From: a virus
Strand: one strand, 5' to 3'
Length of the DNA: 31,320 nucleotides
Virus record (IMG/VR): IMGVR_UViG_3300046740_000204
Span: 1 to 31,320 of that record
Shown: one piece after another, positions 6,841-14,537 of the stretch
How the letters are laid out: each line of letters begins with the position of its first letter
How positions within the stretch are numbered: the first letter of the stretch is position 1
Position numbers and translations under genes: made by a program
The notes under the pieces: model-generated
Told to the model about the DNA's origin: nothing
Database searches by the model: none
What the model saw: the letters and a program-made list of their open reading frames with translations, nothing else

Positions 6841-7445
6841 AGCGCCGCCTTCCTGACCACGTAGGTGATGGAGGCCCGGAGCTGCCCGGTGTCGATCAGC
6901 GGCTTGACGTTGAGTCCGGCCCCGCCGCTGTCCCAGTTGGATCCGGCATAGGCCAGCAGCGCCGTGGACATGCTCATGCCCACCGCCTGCCCGCCCTCCT
7001 TGATGTCCCGCAGCTTGCGCCTGCCCCCCGCCGTCCGGCGAAGCCTGGCGCGGATGGTGGCGGGCTTCAGCGGCTCGAACGGCGGCACCGGGTTGGTGAT
7101 GCTCTCGACCACGCTGTCGCGCGCCAGCATGCCCACCCGGTTCAGCGTCTCGTCGACCGGCGCGCCCGTGCCTTGCAAAGCGTCGATCGCCGCCTGTTTC
7201 ATCATGGCCAGCGCCTGCTTCTGGATTTTCTTTACGCCTGGGTAAAGAAAAGGCCGGGCCGGGATGTTGTGCGCCGGAGAGCCAAATTCATGGATCCGGC
7301 CCAGCTCCGCGTTGGTCGGGCCGCGATCGCGCCGCCCGCTCCGCTCGGCGGGGATGCCCACGAGCACGTCGGAGTAGGTGAGCTGGGCCACCCGGTCCAT
7401 GAGCTGGCCGACGTTGTCGACGACCTTGGTGACGTCGACCGGCAT
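6837..7445 (-). CDS. HK97 gp10-like / tail completion protein
   Basis: 202 aa. The motifs SDVLVGIPAERSGR, NAELGRIHEFGSPAHNIPARPFLYPG, RDSVVESITN, PFEPLKPATIRAR and the C-terminal PLIDTGQLRASITYVVRK form the standard pattern of the HK97 gp10-like / Mu gpG-like minor tail family: a nuclease-unrelated alpha/beta protein of the head-tail junction. In relatives it completes the tail or neck. The ATG at 7445 shares one base with the stop of the 65-aa gene (TGATG). It is the first gene after the fibre cassette, which places it apart from the DUF4054 connector gene, normally its close neighbour. Confidence 0.85.
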   Translation of the reverse strand: MPVDVTKVVDNVGQLMDRVAQLTYSDVLVGIPAERSGRRDRGPTNAELGRIHEFGSPAHNIPARPFLYPGVKKIQKQALAMMKQAAIDALQGTGAPVDETLNRVGMLARDSVVESITNPVPPFEPLKPATIRARLRRTAGGRRKLRDIKEGGQAVGMSMSTALLAYAGSNWDSGGAGLNVKPLIDTGQLRASITYVVRKAAL

Positions 7446-7642
7446 CAGGGAAGCACGGGAGGCACGGGTGGCACGTAGGGCGGCGCGGCATCGGTGATCC
7501 CGCCCAGCGCGACCCAGCCCAGATAGGCATGGTAGTCATGGGACGCCGGATTAAACGGGATGACCACGCCATCACTCACGCGGAGCACCGCGTCGGAGAG
7601 CGTGCCCGGGATCGGCGCGACGAGCTGATAATCCGCTGGCAT
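7445..7642 (-). CDS. Small fibre-associated protein
   Basis: 65 aa (MPADYQLVAPIPGTLSDAV). The C-terminal half has FNPASHDYHAYLGWVALGG followed by a Pro-rich tail (PPYVPPVPPVLP). The pattern P-A-x-x-D-Y-x-A-Y-L-x-W-x-A-x-G-G is common in small proteins encoded right after tail fibres, where some are fibre-assembly or tip proteins. GGAAA lies about ten bases upstream of the ATG. It follows the large S74 fibre and the 115-aa protein, so a role in fibre assembly is likely but not shown. Confidence 0.6.
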   Translation of the reverse strand: MPADYQLVAPIPGTLSDAVLRVSDGVVIPFNPASHDYHAYLGWVALGGITDAAPPYVPPVPPVLP

Positions 7643-7669
7643 CTGATTGTTTCCTTTACAGAACGAGGT

Positions 7670-8017
7670 TCAGCCCATGCCGCCGTTGTCGAGCTGGCTG
7701 ATGTAGGGATCGGCGGCGATCCAGAAGGCTTCCCACTGGGTCACGAGCTGGTTCACCGCGTAGGCATAGTCGGTGCCGTTCTTGCCGGGCTCCGTCGGAT
7801 CCGCCGCGATGCCGAAATTATTCGGCGTCCAGGTGTTGCCCGGAGACATGGCGGCGGCCTCATACTCGGTGCCCGCGACGCCCGCGTAGCCGCTGGCCGC
7901 CGTGGCGACGGCGTCCTTCAGCCGGGCGATCGTGGTGTTCAGCCCGAGCAGCTTCGCCGTTGTCTGGTTCGTCATGCCCCCGAACGGGGTTTGGTTTGGG
8001 ATAACAAGCGCGGCCAT
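7670..8017 (-). CDS. 115-aa protein, possible fibre accessory
   Basis: The start MAALVIPNQTPFGGM shares one base with the stop of the giant fibre gene (TAATG), so translation is coupled. The middle has TTIARLKDAVATAASGYAG, then a hydrophilic Gly/Pro/Asn region, and ends LVTQWEAFWIAADPYISQL. The protein seems to have a helical start and end and no membrane segment or recognised motif. Its place directly after the fibre suggests a cap, chaperone or receptor-tip function, but nothing in the sequence proves that. Confidence 0.6.
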   Translation of the reverse strand: MAALVIPNQTPFGGMTNQTTAKLLGLNTTIARLKDAVATAASGYAGVAGTEYEAAAMSPGNTWTPNNFGIAADPTEPGKNGTDYAYAVNQLVTQWEAFWIAADPYISQLDNGGMG

Positions 8018-11000
8018 TAGTGGGTTGTCCTCTGTTCGAGTTGTTCGACCCGCGCCATCAGCGCGGTGTTCTGCTCGCTTAGTTGCTGAACCGATTTGAC
8101 CAGCAGCGCGATCATGGCGTTCTGATCCAGGGCCCAGACGCGTCCCAGGTGATCATCGAAATCATCCCCGGCGTGGACGCCCTCTGGGAACACCTCGCGC
8201 ACCTGTTGCGCGATGACACCGACCCGGGCGCGTCCGGTGATCGGACTCTTGCGCCCCCGGGTGCGCGCCTGCTTCAGGGCCCAGGGCTCATCCACGTCGA
8301 GCCAGTCGAACGCGACCAGCGGGATGCGGTTGACCGTCTCGAGCCCGTCCAGCGTGCTGGGCTCGATGTCCATTTTCAGCCGTTCGTCGCTGGCGTTCGC
8401 CATCGCGTAGACCGCGCCGCCATTGTCGATGGAGATGGTAGCGAGGCTGCCGACTACGTTGCTCCAGCCGAACAAAATGTAGGAACTGGTGGCGTATGCG
8501 CCGGACTGATATTTGACGCCGATGCAGTTGGTCTGACAAACAATCGCGGAGCCGTTTACGAAAAGACCTTGCTCCATAATGATGTTACGATCAGCGGCCA
8601 GTACCAGCGACGGGCCACTGGGCGTTACCCAGTGCAGGTTCCCGTTGCTGATGTTCCAGTCCCAATACCAGCTTGGGGCAAACTGCATGATGCGGCCCGC
8701 CCCAGCCGCCGCCATCATCATCTGGCCGCCAATGGCGTAGACGTTGCTCGCCGCCTGTAAGATACCCGTCGCGTAGCAGTGACCACCCGGCGCGACGGTG
8801 AAAGTGACCGCCCCGCCCTCGACGAAATCCCAGTTTCCGTTCGTGCCGTTGCGCGCCAGATAATAGGCTTCGTTGTTGGCGACACGGAAAACGCCCGAGT
8901 AGTTCATGATCTCGTTGGTGGTAAAGCGACCGGCGACGTAGGCTGTGCCGCCTGACTGAAGATACTGCGCGTAAACGCCCGCGTTGACGGTCAGGTTGCT
9001 GGAGCGGTCTATGCCGAACCGGCCATGAGCCGGGACGCCCGCGCCGTCGCAGTCGCCAAACCAGAGTGCGCCGCCCACGTCCTCCCACATGCCGCTTACG
9101 AGGCCCGCCGAAGAGTTGTAGACGGCGACTGATGGGTTGCTTGGGCCGATACTAAGGAGACGACCACTGTTGGATGTGATCGCGCCGCTGCTTGCCATGG
9201 GAGCCGTGGAGTAGAACCCCCCAGGCTGCATGGTGAGAAGGTGCGAGTAGACGGCCCCGCTGACGTGGTAGAGATAAGCGTATCCGTCCGTCCCGGTGCA
9301 CAGGTGGTAGCAATAATCGTTCCACGCACCCCAGCGAATATACCCGTTCGATCCCCACATGGAGTCCAGGGCGAAAGCATGTAGCCCAGGCGTTTGCAGC
9401 ACCCCGGACATCGATCCGCCCGTGAGCGGAACGAACGCGCCGCCGCCGATCGGCGCACCGTTGAAGTAAGGCATCGACCCGAAGGTTATGACGCCGGTCG
9501 CGCGGTTGATGAACAGCGGGTTGTCGATCCACACCCCGTTGTCGTCATAGCGTTGCAGGCTGTAGTCGCTGCCCGCGTTGGCACCCGTCTCGGGCTGGGG
9601 CCCGCCCAGGACAATGGCCCAGCGGATGCTGCTGCTGGTGTGCCCCTCGAGGGAACGATACTTGCCCGGCGACGGCGTCAGCCGGATGATGGCGTGGCCT
9701 TCGGTGAGCGACCCATCGCGCGGATCCCCGAAGACCTGGATGGGCCCGGCGATGCCCATCGTGTAGTTCGCCGTGATCTCCTGCTCGACGAACAGGCCGT
9801 TCTTGACGTGCACGTCGCCGACGAACTGGCTGTCGCCGTGGACGCCGAACCTGTGACCGGCCCAGTCGGTTGTCGTGCCGCCCAGGATGAGCGCCCAGGC
9901 CGGGTTGGTCGTGGTCGGGTTGATCGTCACGAGGCCGGTGACCGCGCCGCCCGTGAGTGGCAGGTAGCCGCCGCCTCCGGCGCTTATTCCGTCAACGTAT
10001 TGTTTCGTTACCGCATGAAGCGGGTCCGTTGGCGGCCCCGGCAGCAGGATCGGCGTTGTCATCGTCAGCGCGCCAGCGGTGAACCAGGCGACCCGGTTCG
10101 TGCTGCCGACATACAGGTCGACGTTGGATCCGCCGGAGACGAGGTTCAGCGTGTTGCCGGTGACCGAGATCCCGTAAGTGTAGCCCCACAGCGCGATGTG
10201 TTTCGACAGATCCTGGGCGTTGGCCCCGATGAGGTTTTCCCCGAAGATCGCCCCGTTGGGGAACTTCCCCTTGCCGATGACGGTGGCGTCCCCGGTGACC
10301 GTCAGGGCCCGGTCGATCGCCACCAGATCCTTGGTGAAACGAACCACCCGTTGCTGGGCCAGATCGGAGTTGGCGTCGTTCTGTCCGATGTTGATCCAAA
10401 TGTCGAGATATTCAGTCGTCCACCCGTTGGTCATACCGGAGCGGATGGATGTGATATACCGCGCGCCGATGTCGGCGATCGGGGTGGCGAACGTGCCGCC
10501 GAAGCGGATGATGCTCTGGCCGTCGTTGCCGTTGGCTGGCCGCAGCCATAGTTGCGATGTTGTATCGTTTGGCGTGTAGGATATGCGCAGCATACCGGTC
10601 ATTTCGTCGCCGGTATAATTCACCCACCGCCCGTCGCCGATCGAGAGGTCGACCTTGTTGTCATACAGCCATTGCAGGCTGGTCTGCACGTTGGGCCCAA
10701 GCGGACCAATAACCGGCACGACGTCGACGTCCTGGGCGATGACCTTGGCACCACCGATCGGCAGGTGAACCCACTGGGCCCCGTCGCAGACGATCCAGTC
10801 CGCCAGCGAATAAACCCCCGGAGGGATGTTGCCCACGGGCGGCGAGCCCGCCTGGGTCACGATCAGGTAGAAGCCCTTGTAGGCCGCCTGCGGCAGCGGC
10901 AGCGGTGTCAGGTCCGGCACCCCGGAGATGACCGTGTAGTTGCCCTGGTCGAGCGGCACGTTGATGCCGCCGACGAAGAACAGATCCTCGGCGAGGACCG

Positions 11001-13620
11001 CGATCTCCATTTGCAGGAACGCGTCCGCCGCGTCGACGTAGCGGGTGTTGGTGACGGAGTCGTCGCCCACGCCGGTCGCGGGTGTGATGGTCGTGATGTT
11101 CAGCGGGTAGACGCCCGCGCCGTCGGTCCAGACCTGTTGATTGCCGCCCGGCTGCACCGTGACGCCGTTGCCGTTGCTGCCCTGGAGGCGCACCGGCTGG
11201 GGCGTGATGTTCATGGCCTGCCACATCGTGCCTGGCGTGGTGGCCACCGGGACGGTCAGCGTGACCGGCCCCACCGGGCCGCCGTAGAGGTAGAGGCCAA
11301 ATTTGGCCATCTCGCCGATGGTGAGCGTGCGATCGGCGTCGGCCAGCACCAGCTCGTGGCGGAGCTGGGTCGGGTGGATGTGGTCGCTGAGCGAATAGAT
11401 CCACGGGTTGGATCCGACCCAGGCCCCGCCGTCGATCGGCGGCGGCACGGTGGCCGCCACCGGCACCTGGCTCGACAAGGCGATCGGACCCTGGTCGAGC
11501 CCGTCGACCCACAGCTTCGCCTGCGAGCCGGTCCAGGTGAAGCCGAAGACGTTGCCACCACCGAGCCCGGAGTAGGTGACGCCATACCCGGCGAGACGCA
11601 TGCTGACGAGGTCGAGCCACATCGCGTCGGTCTGTCCGACGACGAAATGATGTCGGCTCAGACCGTCGACGACGTAGTTCAACCGCCCCGACGTGACGCT
11701 GAATCCGAAGGTGCCGCCCCAGAGGGAAATGTGCTTCCACAGATCCCAGGGCGCGGTGGAGGTCACGTTGCCGAAGGTGATGCCGCCCGTGACGCCCAGG
11801 CCGTTGTAGACGCTCGTCAGCCCGTCGGACCGGCGGATGCTCATGGGCGCGCCCAGGAAGCTCCCGTCGTCATGGTAGGTATACCAGGTGAGGTTGCCGC
11901 CGCTGTCGCCGCCCTCCTCGAGGAAGGCGTCCAGCCCCACCGAGAAGCGGGTGCGCCCGGCGGACAGGTAGGTGACCGAAGCCCCCGAAGCCGTCGCCGA
12001 ATTGATCCACAGCGAAACGGCGGGCTGGGTCGACGTCCCCAGGGTCATCCCCAGGTTCGCCCCCAGCGGGCCGGTGACGGTGCCGCCGGACAGTCTCAGG
12101 TAGAGCCCGTCCGCCATCGTGGCGTCGAGCTTGTTGTCGTAGAGCCATTGCAGACTGGTCTGCACGTTGGGGCCCAGCGGGCCGATGACCGGGACCACGT
12201 CCACGTCCTGGGCGATCACCTTGGCCCCGCCGATCGGCAGGTGCACCCATTCGGATCCGTCGCACACGATCCAGTCGGCGAGATCGTAGACCCCGGGCGG
12301 GATGTTACCGGGAGGCGGCGAGCCGCCTTGCGTTACGATAACGTAATAACCTTTGTAGGCCGCCTGCGGCGGAGGCAACGGCGACAGGTCGGGCACCTGG
12401 GACACCACCGTCCAGTTGCCCTGGTCGAGCGGAACATTCATTCCGCCAACGAAATACATGTCCTCCGCCAGGATGGCGATGTAGCGCAGCAATATCTCAT
12501 CGGCGGCGTCGACGTATTGTTTCGGCACGATGCCGAGCGGGGCGGTGGGATCCGCGTTGACGAGGTTCTGTGTTCCGCCCAGCGAAATTATTCCGCCACG
12601 CAAAGAGACCGAACTGTCCAGCGTGGCGATGCGGATGCCCAGGGGTGTGCTTGCCCACGGAGCCAGAACCAGTGCGCCGGTATCGATGGCACCCGCCGAC
12701 ATCAGGATCAGGGCGTCGTTGTCCTGCGTCATCGAGGTGTAGCCGCCACCAGCGGTGCGCGGCATGAACTGGATGTTTTGGTAGCCGTTGGAAACCAGCA
12801 GCGCGTAGCTGATGGAGGGCACGTTGTGGTTGGGCCCCACGGCGATGGCACCCGTGACCGTGCCGCCCGTGAGTGGGAGGAAAGGTCCGCCCGCCATAAT
12901 TCCGTCAGCGTAACCTTTATTGACCGCGTGCATGGGTAGCGTGGGCTCGCGGTTCAGCGTGATGTCCTGCCCGGCGCTCATGGTCAGGCCACCGGTCTGG
13001 AAACGCGCGACCTCGAGCGCGCCAACGTTCAGTGTCGTTACGATACCGGTGACGATGTTGAGCGTCGAGCCGGTGACCGAGAACCCATACTGGCCGCCGT
13101 AGAGATCGATGTGCCGCGAGAGATCATACGCGAGCGAAACGACATTGTTGTTGGTCGTCAGGCCGTGAACGAAATTGACCCGGCCCGTGGCCCGGCTGAT
13201 CGAGAGCGGCGCGTCGATCGGCGAGCCGTCGTCGTGCATCCGGCTGATGGTGAAGTTGCTGCCCGCGTCCGCCCCGGTCTCGGGATCCCCCGTGACGGTG
13301 AAGTGCCAACGCCACTGGCCCGACGAGGTGAAGCTCAGCGAACGAAACGTTCCGGGTGCGGCATTAAGCGTGAGCTGCGGGTTGATGGGGCTGCTGATGG
13401 TCAGCGGGCCCAGCATGGTATCCCCGGCGCGCAACACGTAATTGCCGAGCTGGCCCTTGTCGAAAAGTAGCTTGCGTCCCGCCGGATCCAGATGCCCGGG
13501 CACGCCGACCCACAGGCGCATCGGATCGTTCATCTCGACCGACAGCTCACCCGGTGCCAGAGACCCACCGAGCGGCGCGAGGCCGGTCTCGGTGCGCTTT
13601 ATATAAACCCGATGCGCCAT
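8017..13620 (-). CDS. Giant modular fibre with C-terminal peptidase S74 chaperone domain
   Basis: 1867 aa. Residues about 20-50 (PGELSVEMNDPMRLWVGVPG, then RKLLFDK) match the N-terminus of the neighbouring 303-aa fibre and probably attach it to the virion. The shaft contains five GGTVTG-type motifs (LPLTGGTVTG, LRLSGGTVTG, LPLTGGAVTG, LTGGSMSG), several HAVTKQYVDG-type links, three copies of a module ending in DDGSPIDAPLSISRATG-like text, three DLSKHIALWG-type modules and two 117-residue repeats (residues about 381-497 and 873-989). The C-terminal 124 residues, starting SDERLKMDIEPS at residue 1744, are the S74 chaperone: Ser-Asp pair, VGVIAQQVREVFPE, LDQNAMIALLVKSVQQL. It should fold the trimer and cut itself off before Ser1744. 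Confidence 0.9.
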   Translation of the reverse strand: MAHRVYIKRTETGLAPLGGSLAPGELSVEMNDPMRLWVGVPGHLDPAGRKLLFDKGQLGNYVLRAGDTMLGPLTISSPINPQLTLNAAPGTFRSLSFTSSGQWRWHFTVTGDPETGADAGSNFTISRMHDDGSPIDAPLSISRATGRVNFVHGLTTNNNVVSLAYDLSRHIDLYGGQYGFSVTGSTLNIVTGIVTTLNVGALEVARFQTGGLTMSAGQDITLNREPTLPMHAVNKGYADGIMAGGPFLPLTGGTVTGAIAVGPNHNVPSISYALLVSNGYQNIQFMPRTAGGGYTSMTQDNDALILMSAGAIDTGALVLAPWASTPLGIRIATLDSSVSLRGGIISLGGTQNLVNADPTAPLGIVPKQYVDAADEILLRYIAILAEDMYFVGGMNVPLDQGNWTVVSQVPDLSPLPPPQAAYKGYYVIVTQGGSPPPGNIPPGVYDLADWIVCDGSEWVHLPIGGAKVIAQDVDVVPVIGPLGPNVQTSLQWLYDNKLDATMADGLYLRLSGGTVTGPLGANLGMTLGTSTQPAVSLWINSATASGASVTYLSAGRTRFSVGLDAFLEEGGDSGGNLTWYTYHDDGSFLGAPMSIRRSDGLTSVYNGLGVTGGITFGNVTSTAPWDLWKHISLWGGTFGFSVTSGRLNYVVDGLSRHHFVVGQTDAMWLDLVSMRLAGYGVTYSGLGGGNVFGFTWTGSQAKLWVDGLDQGPIALSSQVPVAATVPPPIDGGAWVGSNPWIYSLSDHIHPTQLRHELVLADADRTLTIGEMAKFGLYLYGGPVGPVTLTVPVATTPGTMWQAMNITPQPVRLQGSNGNGVTVQPGGNQQVWTDGAGVYPLNITTITPATGVGDDSVTNTRYVDAADAFLQMEIAVLAEDLFFVGGINVPLDQGNYTVISGVPDLTPLPLPQAAYKGFYLIVTQAGSPPVGNIPPGVYSLADWIVCDGAQWVHLPIGGAKVIAQDVDVVPVIGPLGPNVQTSLQWLYDNKVDLSIGDGRWVNYTGDEMTGMLRISYTPNDTTSQLWLRPANGNDGQSIIRFGGTFATPIADIGARYITSIRSGMTNGWTTEYLDIWINIGQNDANSDLAQQRVVRFTKDLVAIDRALTVTGDATVIGKGKFPNGAIFGENLIGANAQDLSKHIALWGYTYGISVTGNTLNLVSGGSNVDLYVGSTNRVAWFTAGALTMTTPILLPGPPTDPLHAVTKQYVDGISAGGGGYLPLTGGAVTGLVTINPTTTNPAWALILGGTTTDWAGHRFGVHGDSQFVGDVHVKNGLFVEQEITANYTMGIAGPIQVFGDPRDGSLTEGHAIIRLTPSPGKYRSLEGHTSSSIRWAIVLGGPQPETGANAGSDYSLQRYDDNGVWIDNPLFINRATGVITFGSMPYFNGAPIGGGAFVPLTGGSMSGVLQTPGLHAFALDSMWGSNGYIRWGAWNDYCYHLCTGTDGYAYLYHVSGAVYSHLLTMQPGGFYSTAPMASSGAITSNSGRLLSIGPSNPSVAVYNSSAGLVSGMWEDVGGALWFGDCDGAGVPAHGRFGIDRSSNLTVNAGVYAQYLQSGGTAYVAGRFTTNEIMNYSGVFRVANNEAYYLARNGTNGNWDFVEGGAVTFTVAPGGHCYATGILQAASNVYAIGGQMMMAAAGAGRIMQFAPSWYWDWNISNGNLHWVTPSGPSLVLAADRNIIMEQGLFVNGSAIVCQTNCIGVKYQSGAYATSSYILFGWSNVVGSLATISIDNGGAVYAMANASDERLKMDIEPSTLDGLETVNRIPLVAFDWLDVDEPWALKQARTRGRKSPITGRARVGVIAQQVREVFPEGVHAGDDFDDHLGRVWALDQNAMIALLVKSVQQLSEQNTALMARVEQLEQRTTH
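10654..11004 (-). repeat. In-frame 351-bp direct repeat, copy B, inside the giant fibre
   Basis: Same length and same reading frame as copy A at 12130-12480, with no insertion or deletion seen between them. It encodes residues about 873-989, with the shared segments FFVGGINVPLDQGN, PGVYSLADWIVCDG and QWVHLPIGGAKVIAQDVDVV. Differences are mostly in codon third positions, so the duplication is old and selected for protein sequence. Confidence 0.85.
12130..12480 (-). repeat. In-frame 351-bp direct repeat, copy A, inside the giant fibre
   Basis: Encodes residues about 381-497 of the fibre with YFVGGMNVPLDQGN, PGVYDLADWIVCDG and VVPVIGPLGPNVQTSLQWLY. It lies 1476 bp from copy B. A third, more distant version is visible near the middle and C-terminus of the 303-aa fibre (HDWMVSDGVAWAVLH, SGTNVQIALEQIYAL), so this domain was copied between as well as within fibre genes. 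Confidence 0.85.
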
Positions 13621-13624
13621 CGTA

Positions 13625-14536
13625 TCAGTATGTCCCCGCGTCGATCACCCCGATGTCGAGCGGTGCGCCCGGTGTGATCGCGTTGCCAACGAACGTTGGG
13701 GTCGCGAAATAAAGCGTCGGTGGCGCGGCGGCCAGCGCGTAGATCTGCTCGAGCGCGATCTGCACGTTGGTGCCGCTCGGATCCGGCACGGGTGGGATGA
13801 CGGCGATATCGCCCGCCACCGCCTGCGGCTGGTGGAAGTGCAGCACCGCCCAGGCCACGCCGTCGCTGACCATCCAGTCATGCGGGTGCAGCGGCGCGCC
13901 GGGCTCGTTCGCGCCCACCCCGGCCCCGTCGGTGACGTTGATCAGGTAGGCCCCACGGTTGGACGCCGTCGAGGCCGGGAGCGGCCCGGTGCCCTGCGCG
14001 ATCCCCGCCTGGCCGTTATAGGCCCCCGTGCTCGTGGCCGCGTCGTAGGCCCCGGCGAAGACCAGCAGGCCGAGCACCTGCTCGAGGTCGTTGATGATCT
14101 CGTTGATCGCCGGGACGATCGTCTTGGCATCGGTGACCAGAGCCGACACGTCCGAGCCGACGAGCTGGCGCAGGCCCAGGGGAGTAATCGCCGTGCTGTC
14201 GACCGTCCCCGCCGTGATCTCGGCGGACAGGGCGATGCGAAGCCCGCCGAGCTGCGCCTGGGTCGCCTGCGTGACCATGAGCGGCGAGACCGATGTGCCG
14301 TCCCCGATCAGGGACGGATCATGCACCACCGAAACGATCGCGCCGCCGGAGCTGCTCTTGTCGTAGAGCAGCTTGCGCCCCGTGGGATCCAGCGCGACCG
14401 GCACGCCGACCCACAGCCGCATCGGTTCACCCAGCTCGACCGAAAGCTCGCCCTCGAACATCGTGTTGTTCGCTGGCGGGTTATTCGGCGTGACCGTGCG
14501 AAGATGCTGGATGACCCCGTTGCGGGAGCCGCTCAT
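13625..14536 (-). CDS. 303-aa fibre protein sharing the anchor of the giant fibre
   Basis: The N-terminus (ELSVELGEPMRLWVGVPVAL, then RKLLYDKS) is close to that of the 1867-aa fibre. The next part has LRIALSAEITAGTVDSTAIT and LRQLVGSDVSALVTDA, followed by a version of the module that is duplicated in the giant fibre (LHPHDWMVSDGVAWAVLHF). The C-terminus ends in ITPGAPLDIGVIDAGTY, with no S74 domain. The protein may be a fibre base, adaptor or short fibre that pairs with the larger ones. Its ATG is one base after the stop of the glycine-rich fibre, and its stop is four bases before the ATG of the giant fibre, so all three are made from one transcript. Confidence 0.8.
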   Translation of the reverse strand: MSGSRNGVIQHLRTVTPNNPPANNTMFEGELSVELGEPMRLWVGVPVALDPTGRKLLYDKSSSGGAIVSVVHDPSLIGDGTSVSPLMVTQATQAQLGGLRIALSAEITAGTVDSTAITPLGLRQLVGSDVSALVTDAKTIVPAINEIINDLEQVLGLLVFAGAYDAATSTGAYNGQAGIAQGTGPLPASTASNRGAYLINVTDGAGVGANEPGAPLHPHDWMVSDGVAWAVLHFHQPQAVAGDIAVIPPVPDPSGTNVQIALEQIYALAAAPPTLYFATPTFVGNAITPGAPLDIGVIDAGTY

Positions 14537-14537
14537 A

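Noticed and set aside
10552-12939. A 795-aa open frame on the plus strand opposite the giant fibre
   Set aside because: It is antisense to a well-supported fibre with clear repeats and S74 domain, is rich in Arg, Asp, His and Gly as expected from high-GC shadow frames, and has no start site or motif.
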